Assembly (NCBI RefSeq): GCF_036417845.1 | Contig: NC_089981.1 | Location: 5,783,501-5,847,500, forward strand | DNA: 64,000 bases | Source of the DNA: Apteryx mantelli | Taxonomy: Eukaryota; Chordata; Aves; Apterygiformes; Apterygidae | Direction: 5' to 3' | Shown here: one piece after another, positions 35,721 to 48,225 of the stretch | How positions within the stretch are numbered: the first letter of the stretch is position 1 | How the letters are laid out: the number at the start of each line of letters is the position of its first letter | Notes under the pieces: model-generated | What the model was told of the DNA's origin: nothing | Seen by the model: the letters and a program-made list of their open reading frames with translations, nothing else | The model's database searches: none | Translations under genes and position numbers: made by a program

Positions 35721-36659
35721 ATGGTGAAAGGAAATCTTACTGGGGTGTCTGAGTTCACTCTCCAAGGCTTCACAGACAACCCTCAGTTGCAAGCCTTCCT
35801 CTTTGTGCTGTTGCTCCTTATCTACACTGTGAGCCTGCTGGGAAATCTCACCATCATCACGTTAATCAGAATTGAGCCTCGCCTGCACATCCCCATGTGC
35901 TTTTTCATCTGTAACTTGTCCTTTGTTGATATCACTTACTCCTCTGTGATTGCCCCCAAGACGATGGTGAATCTGTTAGCAGAGAAGAAAGTAATTTCAT
36001 TTGCTGGTTGTGTCACGCAGTTTTTTCTTCACTCTTTTTCCATAAACGCTGAGGTTTTGCTCCTGGCTGTGATGGCATACGATCGGTTCATATCTGTTTG
36101 TGAGCCACTGCGGTACGCAGTCCTTATATCCAGAAAACTCTGTGTTCAGTTGGTTTCTGCATCATACTTATGCAGCTGCATTAATGCGGTTGCCCACACA
36201 GCTTCTTTGTTCAGCCTGTCCTTCTGTGGCTCCAATGTCATCAATCACTTCTTTTGTGACATTCCTCCCTTGCAGAAACTCTCCTGCTCTGATACATGCT
36301 TTGCTCACATGGTGCACGTGGTCTTTTCTGCAGTAGCAGGGTTGAGCACTGTTTTAGCCATCCTCATCTCTTATCTGTATATCATCATGTCCATTCTGCG
36401 GATTCGCTGTGCCCGAGACAGGTGGAAAACCTTTTCCACCTGTGCCTCCCACCTGTCATCTGTCACCCTCTTCTATGGGAGTCTCTTCTTTATCTACTTA
36501 AGACCCATGTCCAGCAGCTCAGCTGATCAATACAAAGTGGTGTCTGTGTTTTACACACTGATAGTCCCTATGTTGAATCCCCTGATCTACAGCCTGAGGA
36601 ACAAGGAGATGAAGGATGCTCTGAGGAGGACAATAGCAAAAACAATTATTACTAAGTAA
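35721..36659 (+). CDS. Olfactory receptor, class II (family 5/8/9-like), intact
   Basis: A 312-residue, single-exon GPCR of normal OR length. It has N-glycosylation NLT at 5-7, GN at 41-42, MAYDRF at 118-123, KTFSTCASH at 236-244, conserved cysteines 97 and 179, and [12 protein letters not shown] at 283-294. One oddity is PMCFF at 59-62 where ORs usually have PMYFF; the Tyr to Cys change is at the TM2 start. The DR of MAYDR is kept. It aligns without gaps to about residue 300 with the OR at 43167, so the two are tandem paralogues 6.5 kb apart. The exact family is uncertain. It should be an odorant sensor in olfactory neurons if expressed. Confidence 0.95.
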   Translation: MVKGNLTGVSEFTLQGFTDNPQLQAFLFVLLLLIYTVSLLGNLTIITLIRIEPRLHIPMCFFICNLSFVDITYSSVIAPKTMVNLLAEKKVISFAGCVTQFFLHSFSINAEVLLLAVMAYDRFISVCEPLRYAVLISRKLCVQLVSASYLCSCINAVAHTASLFSLSFCGSNVINHFFCDIPPLQKLSCSDTCFAHMVHVVFSAVAGLSTVLAILISYLYIIMSILRIRCARDRWKTFSTCASHLSSVTLFYGSLFFIYLRPMSSSSADQYKVVSVFYTLIVPMLNPLIYSLRNKEMKDALRRTIAKTIITK

Positions 36660-39600
36660 AATCATCTTATGGGACAAATCTGGAAATGTATAAAAGTGGG
36701 AGAAAAATTCAGAGAGTATAACTTGTCTCCTGTGGAAGACGTCCATGTTTTTGAGTCAGCAGCTAGGAACCTCAATAAGATGGGATGCTGCTTATTTACT
36801 TTTCTTGGGATATAACTTTTTGGAAGTCAGTAGAGGGAAAATCAGAACAGGATATTTTCAGCCACCACTTGCCTTCTCCAGAAGATACCAGGCAGTGAAG
36901 TGAGAACTGGTTTCCAGGTTGCTTCCCACGGAGTTGCCCCAGATCTCTAGAGCCCCAGCTAACCCTCTACCCAGCTGTCGAACATGCAGCTATGCTGTGC
37001 AGGAAATATATAGCAGGAGAAATAAGGACCCTAGGTGAAAACCTTCCTGTTAGCTCAGTTCAAACTAGATGAAATGGTAGCTGCTATTACTAAGTGTCTT
37101 TGAGGTTAAGGGCTGGAAACTTAACACCTTTCTGAGGTCACCCAAGCCAGAAAAGGAAATGTCAAACTAACGGAGAATTTTGTACTGAAAGAGTCAGTCT
37201 TGTGTATAGGATAATTCTGTGGGGAACTGCTCCACAGAAACTTACCAGCCAGCTGCAGGGGTGAGGCAGGAGCCTGGTCTTAACATGGGAGTGTAACCCC
37301 AACCATCATGACCTGCCCTGTTGGGAATACGAACTCTGAAGACTAACAATGTAAGAAGGATGGTATACTGAATTATCATCAAGAAGTTGCACCACTGGTT
37401 TAAATAAGTGAATAGCTACCTGACTTTCATAGGACAAAGTGTCTTCTGATCTATACTACTTCATCCAGTTGGATGCCCAGGTCAAGCTGTCTAGCTTTCC
37501 CTGGAAAGGAAATGGAAGGAGGAAGTGGCATCCCGAGAAGGTAATTCTTCCCACTTTCCTCAGCCACCTCTCTTAGGTTAGGGCATATGCCTCTTTGGTG
37601 GAGGTTTCTACCTGCATCCATTGACCACAGAATGGGGGTGGCTTTGTAAATTAATAAAGCTGAGCTACGATTCATGTCCCCTAACTCTAGGTTTCCAAAC
37701 AAAAATAAAGCAACATTCATTTTCCTCATTCCCATTTTATGCTTAACTGGTTTCACTTGTGTCCATGTGATCATGTCACCTTTGTGTGTTCCCATAGATC
37801 TCCTCACAGTAGAAATTATAGTAATAGCAAATAGTAATATTAAGAGATGTAAACTTCTGTAGATGTCCATTGTACCGAGTGAAAAACATGGCTGCAAAAT
37901 TTGACCTCAAAGGAGATTCCATTATTTCAAAAATTTCCATTATTTTACTGTGTCAGGACAACACAGAGAAATATTAAAGGATTGTTGTATTTAATTAAAA
38001 TGTATAAATATTTATATTTTAAAGAAGTCTTCAGTATTTTGTTTCAACATTCTGAGTCACAGTAAACTAAACAAAACAACTTTTATTTAGTTTAGGTTAG
38101 TATATATACATTAGACTAGGTCACTGTAAGTACCACCCCCTCCTACTGCTAATGCCATTGCAATATGTTAGCAGTAATGTCCCGTGCTGGACCCATTTCA
38201 CCTGGTATTAGGCACTGAGCCACATCTCCCAAGGTTGTAATTACATCAGCTCACTGCCAGAGGAAAGCCATTTTGTTTTTCCCCTATCTTTTCTTTTGCC
38301 TCCCATCTTTGGCTTCCAGAAGCATCCCTTCCCGTCCATTAGAGCAAACTCTCACACGTCAACAGTTCTCCAAGCTGTTCCAGCAGAACAACAGAAAATT
38401 ACCTTTTCTTTTTTTCTTTCCTCCCGCATTGTGTGAAATTTCTGTTGGGCTTCCACGTGCTGTTAGTTCCACATAAAACAAGAGCACCCAGCTCTCCACG
38501 GAAGGGGTGGACAAGCAGGGGCACCCATGCTTCAAGAAGATTTGGGGGGCTTGTAACCCACACGTCCTTTGAGAGCTGGTAGGTACATTTAACTACATGT
38601 GCGCATGAGTGTGCACAGGGTTAGAACGTCTTGGGATTAGGGATGGTACGCATTTGCAGACACTTTGTAGAAATTTATTACTGCAGTTTATCTGTTGTAT
38701 TGCTGATATGGATCCTGAACATGGAGTTCAACAAATACCAGTTAATGATGTGTTGTTAAGAAACTAATAAATATTTTCAATCCTGATTTTGGTTTAACTC
38801 ATGTGAAGTGATTTGCCTTTTTTTTTTTTTTCTCGTTTGCAACAGTTTTCTCAGTAAATATAGTGTCTGTATCCATTTTCTCCAACAGGTTCTGGTATTC
38901 AAAAGAGCAGGCTAACTCAAACACCCATTTTCCTTCCTTTTTCAGACACTTCTAGGTCACCTCTAAGCTTTTGGCTCTTTGGTGCTCATGGCTTTTCTTC
39001 AATATAAGAAACAGTCACTGCTTCAGTCCTCTGGAACTCTGGAATTCCTCTGGAATTTCCAAGTGTGAATGAACAGGAAGCTGAAGAATCCACCTCGCAA
39101 GAGGCCACCAACCCTTCCATAGCCTGGAAAATACACATGCCAAAAGAAGATGCCTCTCGAAGTGACAGGCCACAATAGTGGCTGGGAGAGAATGCAAAGA
39201 ATGAACAAGGAGATAGCTGGGGAAAGGTATCTGGAGACTGCTTGTTTTGGGCAGACGGCCAGTCAAAAGCTTTCAAAGGGATGTCAAACAGAGCACTATA
39301 TAACCCTGACAACAGGACATTTTTCCTCTTTCATTACCCCTGCCCATTTCCTCCTGCCCACTTTCAAAGTTAAAATTCCTCTCTTAATTTTAGGGGCCTT
39401 TTAAGGGTTATCCCCAACTCTCTCATTCCCTGTCATGACCTCCCCCGCTCCCCACCCCCTGCAAGTAAGTGGTGAAAGCATGCGTCTGGGAAGAAACAGG
39501 TGTACACAGTGGTGGGAAGCTATTAGATCATCTCTTCCGGAAATACACCCTACTTTTGAGGAGATACATTCAGACCCTACTCTTGAGCAGTAGGCACTAT

Positions 39601-39919
39601 AGTAATCACTGATGTACAAGCACAAACCAAAAGAGATTTGTTTCCAAAAGTCCCTTCATTAATTTTAGCACAAGTATCATCGATTATTTTCATTTTTATT
39701 ACTATTTCCTACTATTTACTACTATTGTGTAGCCTGGCATTATAATGTCCAGCTAGCTGTTTTCCTTCCACCAAGTTTCCAATACACCTTGCATAACAAG
39801 GCCATCATTTTAGGCCCAAAATTCAAGTTTGGGGAAACTTTATTTCTTAAGCCTCTTGTATTAGTCGGAACCTTCTTCAGTGCTTTCCATTCATTTTCCA
39901 TCTTCTGACTTGGCCTTCA
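36660..39919. other. Intergenic, no gene seen
   Basis: AT-rich with a T run at about 38818-38832. The minus-strand frame at 37451-37897 (148 codons) starts with a hydrophobic stretch, but I recognise no family. No repeat identified. Confidence 0.4.
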
Positions 39920-40480
39920 CTTCATGATACAGAAGTTTCATATCTTCAGTCTTAGAAACATTACCCTGGAGCCATGCAACCTTCCATATTTGTTAGTATT
40001 CCCCTTACTTTTAAAGCTCATTTCACATCTTTTGGATTTGCCAGCAGCTTGGTTTCCTACCAGTTCAGATGAAATCTACTCCTCTTGCACAGGATGCCTT
40101 TATTACAGAATTGTACCGAGTCCTTAAGGAAGCTAAAGCTTTCCTCACACAATAATCTTAGCTGCTCAAATAGATGTTTCTCCACTCTCTCCTTAATATG
40201 CCTTACAATGCTAAGAGCGCTTCAGAAAATGTAACCAAAAATTTCCGGGTCTTCATCTGCCTTTCCATGAGCCTAAACTTTGCCTGCAGAACTTCACTCC
40301 TGCTTTCCTCTATATCATTAGTACTTCCATGTATGATGACAGCATATTAATCCCGTGACCTTCACAATAGACTGTGTAGGTTCACTGTGTAATCTACGGA
40401 CTTCGTGTTTAAGAGAAATACACTCTTTGTCCCTTTCTGCCATCTATGCTGATTAATTTTCCCCTCACAGAATCTATGAA
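39920..40480 (-). mobile_element. Ancient CR1 fragment (5' part), antisense
   Basis: The order of words CAGATGAAATCTACTCCTCTTG, then GAGCCTAAACTTTGCCTGCAG, CTATATCATTAGTACTTCCA and TGTATGATGACAGC follows the reverse complement of the 5' part of old bird and reptile CR1 elements (ORF1 region). Divergence is high and indels many, so coordinates are approximate. It is independent of the CR1 at 5849-8346. Confidence 0.6.
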
Positions 40481-43119
40481 CCTATGTAACCACGGGAAAC
40501 TTGATCTTTTCATCTCAAGTGTCAATAATTTTTCCTCCCTCCAAGTCTGAACAGCTTTAGCTGGGCAATTGTCCTATTATATTGAGTGATGCAGAGAAAT
40601 GAAGCAACAGAACGGGCTGGGGACTTATTTCTCTTGGACTGAAGGTACGAAGATTATTTCTTGAGCACTGACTTATCTAGCCAGAGCGTTTGATTTGGTT
40701 ACACGTAAACATATCCCTTGGTGAATAAGAAGAGACCTTGGCAAATATGTTGTTGTTTTAACTGGAGCCTCTTAGAAGAACATTAGTTTGTGCCTTGAAT
40801 TAATTTACTGCCCTATTTCACATGTTGGGGGTGCCAGTGTAGAGGTTAGAAGTGTAGAGAAAGTATTTGAAGGAGCAACTCCTATCTGTGCTTCTTATGT
40901 CTTTAGCATGTTTCAGAATGGGCTGAAGCACACGGCTGGTGTCAACACACAGCTTGAGAAAGGAGCTTCCCAGAATGCAAAACAAGGCCTAAATGTCACT
41001 CTTCTCCAGGGGTTTAATTCACCCCTGCATATCCTAGAGCCTCAGAAGACCAAGACAGGTCGATGTGGCTGAAATGACCGTTCTGCTTCAGAGCAGTCTG
41101 GGGAAAGGGCCTTCTCCTCTGCTGAAGAGCAGCATCTTTTCTCGTTCCCTGTGTTTCCCTCTCCAGTGTGGAAAACGATTTTTTTTTTTTTTTTTTGGTC
41201 CATGATGACCTAGGTTACTACATAGCAGAAGAAAACAAGAAAAATAACACAGAGGACCACATGGGAAAAAAAAAGAAAAAGAAAAAATTTCTCTTTAAAA
41301 ATGTGAGGAAGAAAGTCCATTTGTATAATTGCACAAGGAGAAAGGACAGGTTTTCTCCACAGGGAGCACAAAGGACATGTTAATTGTCCCGCTGTGCCTT
41401 GCCTTGTGTTCAGATGCTGTGCCCACCCAGGAATTCTACACCCAAATGGAGCATAAGTATATGAAAGTGCATGTTAATTGCTAAATTGCCTCCTTTCTGA
41501 CAAGGAGCAGGAGACTTTCCCACAAGTAAGCTCTGTCCCTGGTTCAGCTAAAGATGCACTGTGTTTTCCCTTTTGGTTTTAGAGAACAGGAATTCCTTCT
41601 TATTTGGAGCCAATAGAGATTGTGCACCTTGCAGTGAAAGCTGCATTATTTTCTTCCTCTTTCTCTGCTTCTTTTACAGGAGAGTTTGTTGACAGTATAA
41701 GCAACACTAACACCTCCAGCATGCTAAGACGTGAGTGGTAAGGTAAGAATAGTGGGCTGCAAATACAAGTTCTATTGACAAGCCTGAATGCGGAAGATGA
41801 ACTATTTCATACCTTTGCTTTATAGCACGAGGGAAGCGTGAATTCCCTTCTTGCCCCTCCTCCCCATCTATCAATACAGGTATTCTTGAGAATAACCTCT
41901 GATTTTTTTTCAGATTGTGAGAGCTGGCTTTAGGAGCTTTCAAAGCAGTAGCTTTCTCATTTCGCTGGGATTCCATGTGGCATGATTGCCATGAGAACAA
42001 ACTCTTTGACTGAAGATAATAACTTACAAAATGAGCTAACACCTTACTGGACACAGTCTAGGAAAAGCTATATGCTAACAAAAGCATGAAAACTGTGTTA
42101 AAACCAGTGGTGGAAAAATGTCTAAAAAGTGAAAGGGGAAAAATTGTTTCTTGTGCCACAATGAGTGGGACAAAAGGGTTTTCAGTTAAATTGCAATGGG
42201 AAAATTTGGGTTAAAATTTAGGAGAGAACTTAATAATCACTAACTTTTTAAGAAGAAACATAAATAGCTAGGGATTGTGTGAAAACTGTGCTACTAGAGA
42301 GTTTAAAGAAGAAATGAGGCAAAAGTTTCTGGGAATCCCATTGGTGCAGTGCATTCTTCCTTGGAAAAAGAAAAGTGGACAAGATCAGTTATTCCAAGGT
42401 CTCTTCTAATTTTCTATTCCTGGGCACAGAAAGCTTATTTCTAGACTTCTGAAACAGAACCTGCTTGAGAAGCCAGCTGATTATAATTTTCACGTTAGTT
42501 CCAGATTTACAGAGGCAACAGCAGACCATAAGCCCTGCTCTTTTTCAAGCTGAAATGCCATTCATGCTTCTAGGTCAGCTTTTCCAAGCCACCAGCTTTT
42601 GCCTGCTACTTACCATAGTTGCCCCAAAATATCATTCTGGCACAGGGGTAAGCTACAGACTTCTTTGGCCCCTTTTTTTGGGTTTGAGAGATTTTCCTAG
42701 TTTCACATGTGTTTATGTCTCAGCAATGTACAAAGTTAATTACCTAGACTGGGTCTATAACAACATGGGAAAAAAGCTTTTCTAGGGCATGTCATCTTTG
42801 AGTGAACATCTACTATAGGTGAGGTGCAACAAATACTATGGAGCTGATGCCTGCAGTGCAGATGACTGCTGTAGAGGTTAAATCAAGCATTTGGGGAGGG
42901 AAAAGTAGTGAAGTTTGCAGGAACAGGTGTGACTTGTTAACCTGTGCTCCTTCAAAGTACACAGAAAGAATACATATTTTTGAAAGGCAGGAAATGTCTC
43001 TGAGATACTCTGAGTTCAAAACTTGAAAAACATGAATAGGAAGATATAAGCAAAATTAAACCTTAATCCTCAGTCAACTTGACTAGAGCCGTGTTGGCAT
43101 TCTGACAGTCACCTTGCAT
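40481..43119. other. Intergenic, no gene seen
   Basis: AT-rich with a T run at 41179-41197 and A-rich runs near 41268-41285. Short open frames without motifs. Confidence 0.5.
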
Positions 43120-43137
43120 TTGTCTTGTTTTCTTCAG
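43120..43137 (+). promoter_or_regulatory. Predicted 5' UTR splice acceptor of OR at 43167
   Basis: TTTGTCTTGTTTTCTTCAG ends in AG at 43136-43137, 29 bases before the ATG; a strong pyrimidine tract. Confidence 0.6.
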
Positions 43138-43166
43138 TGTAACCCCGGCTTTCTCACCCATTATAG

Positions 43167-44150
43167 ATGGCAGAAGGGAATCACACTGTGGTGACGGAAT
43201 TTATCTTGTTGGGCTTCACAGACAACCTGAGGTTGCAAGTCCTCCTCTTCATGGTGTTTCTACTGATCTATCTGTTCACCGTAGCGGGAAATCTAGGGAT
43301 GATTGTGCTCATCCGAATCAACTCCAGGCTCCACACCCCCATGTACTTCTTCATCAGCAGCCTTTCCTTCTTAGATGTCAGCTACTCCACCATCATTATA
43401 CCCAGCACTCTGATGACCTTTGTGGCAGAGACAAAAACCATATCGTACACAGCGTGTGCAGCTCAGCTCTACCTGTTCTGCATTGCAGTGACAGGAGAAT
43501 GCTGCCTCCTGGCCGTGATGGCGTATGACCGGTTCATAGCCATCTGCAACCCCTTGCTTTACCCTGTCATTATGTCCAGGAGGTTCTGCATATTCCTCGT
43601 GTGCGGCTCCTACTTCATGAGCTGTGTGAATGCAACTGTTCAGACGACATTTATATTCCGCTTGTCCTTCTGCAATTCCAACATCATCAACCATTTCTTC
43701 TGTGATGTGCCCCCCATCCTCAAACTCTCCTGCTCTGACACTTACCTCACTCATCTTGTCCATTTCACCTGTTCTACTGTGCTTGTCACCTCCACTATCC
43801 TCCTCATTGTCATCTCCTACATATGCATCGGGGTCACCATCCACAAGATTAAATCTGACAAAGGCAGACACAAAGCTTTCTCCACCTGTGCTTCCCATGT
43901 GACTGCTGTTACTGTGTTCTATGGGACAGGCTCCTTCATGTACTTAAGGCCCAGTTCAAAATACACTGTGGAGCACGACAAGATCATCTCTGTGTTTTAT
44001 ACCCTGGTAATTCCCATGCTGAACCCTATGATTTACAGCCTGAGGAACAAGGAGGTCAAAGAAGCCCTTCGAAGGACAATAGCAAGGCTGTATTGCTCTC
44101 CAGGAAAGCAACAGAGATTCAGGACTCCAAGCAGAACTGAGAGAAAATGA
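43167..44150 (+). CDS. Olfactory receptor, class II (family 5/8/9-like), intact
   Basis: A 327-residue, single-exon GPCR. It has NHT glycosylation at 5-7, GN at 41-42, PMYFF at 59-62, Cys97 and Cys179, MAYDRF at 118-123, [10 protein letters not shown] at 235-244 and [14 protein letters not shown] at 283-296. All usual OR residues are present. The tail after LRRTIA is about 20 residues longer than in its paralogue at 35721 and is basic ([11 protein letters not shown]), apparently read-through to the next stop. An ancestor with a slightly shorter tail is likely. It is the least degenerate of the ORs in this part of the window. Subfamily not assigned. Confidence 0.96.
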   Translation: MAEGNHTVVTEFILLGFTDNLRLQVLLFMVFLLIYLFTVAGNLGMIVLIRINSRLHTPMYFFISSLSFLDVSYSTIIIPSTLMTFVAETKTISYTACAAQLYLFCIAVTGECCLLAVMAYDRFIAICNPLLYPVIMSRRFCIFLVCGSYFMSCVNATVQTTFIFRLSFCNSNIINHFFCDVPPILKLSCSDTYLTHLVHFTCSTVLVTSTILLIVISYICIGVTIHKIKSDKGRHKAFSTCASHVTAVTVFYGTGSFMYLRPSSKYTVEHDKIISVFYTLVIPMLNPMIYSLRNKEVKEALRRTIARLYCSPGKQQRFRTPSRTERK

Positions 44151-46895
44151 TGTGTGCTTATTGTTGAAACAGCTGAATTAAATATGCGGGTAGGTGGGTT
44201 CCCCCTGCCAAAGAGAAAGGAAAAGGGAGCAATATCCAAGACTGCCTGTTGCCACATCCTGCCTTTTGTGAAAGAGGCTAAGCAAACCCCCTTCCCATTG
44301 CAGGGCTCCCTCTTTTCTCTCACCCCTAAGAGAGGCATGTGTCATCAGCAGTCCTTAGGACCTAACTTTTCAGATGTAATGTAGCATTACTCCGTAATGT
44401 AGCAGTGCCTCACACCTCACCTCGTGTTGTGACCTCTGCAACTGCACACATTGACAGACAAGTTCACTTGGAAATAATTATACGCGTTCTTGTTTGTTTA
44501 TTTGGAAGCCAAAGATAGTAGGATGTATCTTAAATGTAAGATATTTGATGTATTAGAAGTCTAAAACTGAGTTAGGCTTTCTGGGTTCCTTTATGCCAGC
44601 TGAGTCTAAGTTTTCGCAGCAGCTCCACCAAGCTCATATGTTAGATGATACCACACTGTCATGCAGGATGATAGTACGTGATGGTTATGTGCTGCCAATT
44701 TCTACATATGCTCCAGCAACTCCTCTGTTTCAGTTGCCCAGGTAATACCTGCAACAGTGAGTGAAGGAAGAAATCGGCTGGCAGGAAAGAGCAGGTCACC
44801 TCACATCCCTCCATCTCTCTTCCCATTAGGACTTCATAAAGTGAAATCCTGATACCAAGTTTAATGCAAGAGACCAAGAGACCAACACATATGCTGTGCT
44901 CTGGGGTACTGGTCCTTCTCCAAAATAGGATGGGCAGGTCCTTGCTGGTAGTGGATAAAACTGGGCCAATTGATCTACACTGTGACTGATGGTCAGACCA
45001 CTTGGTGAGCACTTCTCTCAAATAAAATCTTACCCAAAGAAATTGGCTGAATGCATAATTATGGTGGGGAAAGTCAGTCCTGCTCTATGGCAGGAGATGT
45101 GGCAAAGGAGGTGCTTGCTGTTCTCGTGGTGGGGATCTGCCTCGTTAATGACGTGGCATAGGGAGTCCAGCAGGATGAACCTTAGGAAGAAGAAAACCAC
45201 TACAAGGCATCAGGCCCAGCATATGGAACCAAAGAAGTCAAGAACAGGCCACAGTGAAAACAGAGATTGGTAGCTTGGTGGCATGGGGGAACCTTCAGGT
45301 TGGCTGGTGGGTGAGAATGAGCCTTTTTTCAGGCTTCATCCTTTACGTAAGAGGATATGTACCTGGGGAGACAGGATCATTGCTCATTCCTGTGCTCAGG
45401 GCTCCCCAACAAGCCAACCAGGAATGGCAACTGGGCCCCACCCAGCCGCTACCAAGCTTCCCATGGATCCCATTAGGAAAGTCCAATTCTAAGAGGAGAT
45501 TCCTACGCCATCCCCCAGGGCAACTGCAGGAGATAGTGTGGGAAACAGCAGATAATGAAATAGAGGTTTCAACAATAACATGGCTTAAAATAGAAGCCTT
45601 ATAACAAAGTGGGGAAAGTTGCTAGCAGCAGGAAACCAAAAGGACTGGGCTTGGTACATAAAAGATGATGGGCTTTTACTCAACATCAGTGCCATAGCAG
45701 AGTCTAGACTCTGCATAATTCCTAATGATACCATGAAGGGGTCCTACAAACCTGGGAGGTGCATAGTCTAGGGGCAGCCACTGGGACTACAAAGGGGTAG
45801 TTCAAGGTCAACTAATATTTGATTGTAATGGTGTGGGCATCACCAGGGGAAATCAGTCATCTTCACCACAGATACCTTTGGAGAATTTATCATGCAGCAA
45901 ACAGAAGAGAAATGGGAAAAAGCAAAATGGTGCTGGCAAACACACTCAGAGGCCCCAGTGGTACTGAATGCCACCTCAACAGATTTCAGAATCACGCTTG
46001 GATTCACCCAGGGGTTGTCCTGATCTGTTTACCCAAACTGCATCCAGCCCATCTGGGTGAGCACAAGTGCATATCTGATCCCTGTCTCTGGTTTGGGACT
46101 AATCAAAGGAGGAAAAGAGGAGGGGAGGTTTAGGAAACTTCTGGAGGCAAAGTGTATTCCTCACCTCAGCATACAACCTCCGAGCCAGGCGCAGACAATG
46201 ATTTACTCTAAGTGGTTGAGTGTGCTGGGAAAGTAGCACAGGCATTGTCTGAAAAAATGGAACAGCAAAGGCCCAAGGACTTGCATGCAAATACTTAACA
46301 CCAGCTGATGTGCAAACTGCATTGAACTGAAACTGAATTTAATAATCAAGAAGTGGCCTTGCTCTGGCTTTCTACACTGCAGGGTCACTTGACAATCAAC
46401 ACAGACCTGCTCGCAGAAAGGACTACCAAAGAGGACTGCCCAGGCCTGCAGGAGCCAGATCACATCTGCAATATCTCAGGGACCTGAGCCTACAGGCAAA
46501 ATGAGGACTCACTCTAGCTGCATGATCCCATGAGATAACAAAAGCATTGCACCCAGCTCTCAGTATCCCATGGCTCTGTGGCTGGGGAGATATGGAGTGC
46601 ACATCAGAGCCAAAGAACCAGAACTTTCTGCATGGACTATTACTCTTAAGGAAGTGTAATTGACAGTGCTTTAGCGCGTACATGCTGTACTGCCTCTAAA
46701 AGGTCATGGTGGTGCCATCCATGTCAGGAGGTCAGACTGCAGCTCCTTGCACACTCATGGTTAATGACCAGTAGAGTCAGTCTCCCACCCCAATGGGAGC
46801 AATTCATATAGGGAGGCACCACAGGAGACCCAGTTAGGCACTCGGAGAGAGAGGGAATGGGCAGTTCCTTTCAATATTACCTTTAAGTGGAGAAG
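44151..46895. other. Intergenic; possible decayed retroelement interior
   Basis: From about 45.0 kb the plus strand shows stop-interrupted stretches that look protein-derived, with several potential glycosylation sites and Cys/Trp-rich patches (45800-46800). An uninterrupted 116-codon frame lies at 45254-45604. This could be the 3' part of an old endogenous retrovirus ending at the LTR-like 46896-47291. The match is impressionistic; no catalytic motif was found. Confidence 0.22.
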
Positions 46896-47291
46896 TGTTA
46901 AGGTATGCAGGCAGGTGGCTATCCATGACCCGAGGTTACACTAATAGGATAAAAACACGAGAAACTGCTGGACATTACAGAGAGTGAAAGAGGCTTGTCA
47001 GGAACTCCCCATGGGTGAAGGATATTGAAAGACAGTGAAATAGGATTGCTGTCTTAGCAAAGTTGCTCAGGAAGGCTAGAGTTACCAACATAATCATATA
47101 AATAGCAAATACAGGTGTGAAACGAGCAAAACAGGAGTCAAAAGGGAAAGCATAGTTGGGAGGGGAAGAGAGGAGAGAGAAATATAAGCTAATGACATTA
47201 GGGCTGCTTGTGGGTACCTGTTGATTAGTCCTGAATCTGATCAACACAGCCTGGAACAGGACAATAAACTTGTATTTCTGACCATACCACA
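46896..47291 (+). mobile_element. LTR-like sequence, 3' or solo (tentative)
   Basis: Starts TGTTAAGGTATG and ends CATACCACA, an imperfect inverted pair. It has a TATA-like AATATAAG near 47180 and a polyadenylation signal AATAAA near 47263, about 25 bases before the end. No target-site duplication is visible and no second copy lies in the window. Confidence 0.33.
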
Positions 47292-47979
47292 GGTGTCCAA
47301 GTTGCTTCTGCAGTCAAGGAAACCTGCACTGTTTCTCCTAACATCAATGAAGGGGTCACCCCGGAGGCCGCAGAGGATTTCTGCAACATCTCAGGGAATA
47401 TACATCCAACGTAGAGGGAAAGGAGAGAGATTCCATGACTAATGCCTAAACCCACAAATTAATATGGTTCATATTCATACTCATAGGGTGAGGTAGGGAA
47501 GGGCATGTGGGTGGCAATCACAGCTGTTGCTCCTATATAAATGCCATTGTTAGCCACATCTGTGTTTTTTCCTGTAAAGGAGAAGAGGGGGAATTGTTCT
47601 CTAGTTGCTGAAAGCAAAGGTCTGTGGCAGTCCACCTGGGATGTGTATTGCCTAACAAATTCTTTAGCTTAGAAGTTATCCTTGGCAAGGTAGTGTTGTG
47701 ACCAAAAAGCTTAGTTGCCCTGAATGCCTAACTCGTAGTGCTTCTAGCTTTTAAAATTTTATCAAGAGGTCTTGCTTGGTTAGACTTGTTCTTTTTCAGT
47801 CTGTCTAGGGGTGTTCTGCTCCTGTTGATTTCCTTCAACTGTAGTATGCTTTTTCTTTTTTGTAGTGGAGATCTACAGGGTTGTGAAATTGTGGACTAGT
47901 TTATGTTCAATGAGTTCTCTGTAGGTCTCCTAATTTAGTCTTTTGCTCAAAGTAGGCCTAATTAGATTAAGACATTAAG
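47292..47979. other. Intergenic, nothing recognised
   Basis: Short frames only; no motif or repeat found. Confidence 0.5.
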
Positions 47980-48225
47980 GGTCTTATCCAGCTGGTTTTT
48001 CCCTGTCTCCAAGTATGAAGGTTTCACAGTCTCTCTAGGCTTCTGTCCCAGTGTTTTGTCACCCTCTGGATGAAAAATGTTTTCCTTGTTAACAAACTTG
48101 TTTGCATTGGAATTTTTCATCTTGTAAGCACCATGTGTAAACAGTGAGAGGGGGAAGCTAGTCTATTTAGTCTATGCCATGAGGCCTGGGCTATCTTTTA
48201 ATAAGTCCTCTTCCAGACTGCCTTC
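47980..48225 (-). mobile_element. Ancient CR1 3'-region fragment, antisense
   Basis: Words such as CTGTCCCAGTGTTTTGTCACC, CTCTGGATGAAAAATGTTTTC and CTTGTAAGCACCATGTG follow, with many changes, the antisense CR1 C-terminal coding region that is well preserved at 6010-6130. Heavily diverged. Confidence 0.45.

Noticed and set aside
37451-37897. 148-codon minus-strand frame with hydrophobic N-terminus
   Set aside because: Looks faintly like a signal peptide but the rest has no motif, and there is no supporting splice or repeat evidence.
43371-43898. 175-codon minus-strand frame inside the OR at 43167
   Set aside because: Antisense shadow of the intact OR.
45254-45604. Uninterrupted 116-codon frame as a candidate integrase tail
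   Set aside because: No zinc-finger or DDE residues visible; kept only as part of a low-confidence retroelement hypothesis.
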